A DNA stretch of 64,000 nucleotides, from the NCBI GenBank assembly GCA_015501075.1, contig JADNYJ010000038.1:62001-126000 (forward strand), written 5' to 3'. The stretch's first letter is position 1, and each line of letters begins with the position of its first letter. Origin of the DNA: Gymnopilus junonius (Eukaryota; Basidiomycota; Agaricomycetes; Agaricales; Galerinaceae). Shown one piece after another: positions 63,943-64,000 of the stretch. The notes under the pieces are model-generated. The model was not told the DNA's origin, ran no database searches, and saw only the letters and a program-made list of their open reading frames with translations. Both the position numbers and the translations under genes were made by a program.

Positions 63943-64000
63943 CTTCAGTGAGTATCTGGCCTATCGAAGCATATGTGCGGAAGGAGTTCAGTAAAAGCCT

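Overview
This is a gene-dense nuclear window from a filamentous fungus, most probably an agaricomycete basidiomycete. The reasons are the many short introns (mostly 45-60 nt, GT-AG with CTAG/CAG acceptors), intergenic gaps often under 300 bp, and the protein set: a fungal Zn(II)2Cys6 regulator, SHR3, SEC66, NSE1, SFI1 and basidiomycete-like low-complexity proteins. I see no rRNA, tRNA, CRISPR array, transposon or virus-like gene. All identifications come from reading motifs and recalled family features; no search was run.

Layout. 0-3.5 kb: a 1087-aa AAA ATPase with a mitochondrial-type leader (+). 3.7-6.0 kb: NSE1 of the SMC5/6 complex and phosphatidylserine synthase (both -). 6.2-13.2 kb: one very long gene (-) for a roughly 2224-aa disordered protein with a mixed-charge RE/RD domain. 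14.1-18.3 kb: a USP7-type ubiquitin hydrolase (+). 18.5-19.3 kb: SEC66 (-). 19.6-21.8 kb: mitochondrial citrate synthase (+). 22.2-23.7 kb: a fungal protein of unknown function with a Pro/Gly tail (-). 23.7-26.2 kb: PP2A B56 regulatory subunit (+). 26.6-28.9 kb: cytosolic HSP70 (+).

29.4-37.8 kb looks more accessory: a secreted PhoD-type phosphatase (-), a class II aldolase/adducin-family protein (-), a 1.1 kb gene-free stretch and a zinc-cluster transcription factor (+). 38.2-42.0 kb: SFI1 (+). 42.2-43.2 kb: PIG-Y-like GPI subunit (-) and a small coiled-coil protein (+). 43.3-45.1 kb: Gfo/Idh/MocA oxidoreductase (+). 45.2-49.4 kb: aprataxin and GYP7-type RabGAP (both -). 50.1-53.9 kb: ALKBH1 (-) and LETM1 (+). 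54.1-55.7 kb: SHR3 (-) and an RsfS/Iojap protein (+). 55.8-58.4 kb: a 93-aa protein and the splicing factor SPF45 (both +). 58.5-61.1 kb: SDH1 (-). 61.3-63.9 kb: a TBC1D5-like RabGAP (-).

Most genes are housekeeping: mitochondrial metabolism (citrate synthase, SDH1, LETM1, RsfS), ER and secretion (SEC66, SHR3, PIG-Y, PSS, two RabGAPs), genome maintenance (NSE1, aprataxin, ALKBH1) and spindle pole (SFI1). The clearest anomaly is a burst of one-base insertions and deletions from about 20.4 to 26.2 kb. It breaks citrate synthase, the unknown gene and PP2A B56 while leaving their protein sequence and catalytic residues almost perfect. A smaller cluster breaks LETM1 at 51.9-52.2 kb, and there is one break in USP7. 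Consensus errors are the likelier cause, but this is unproven.
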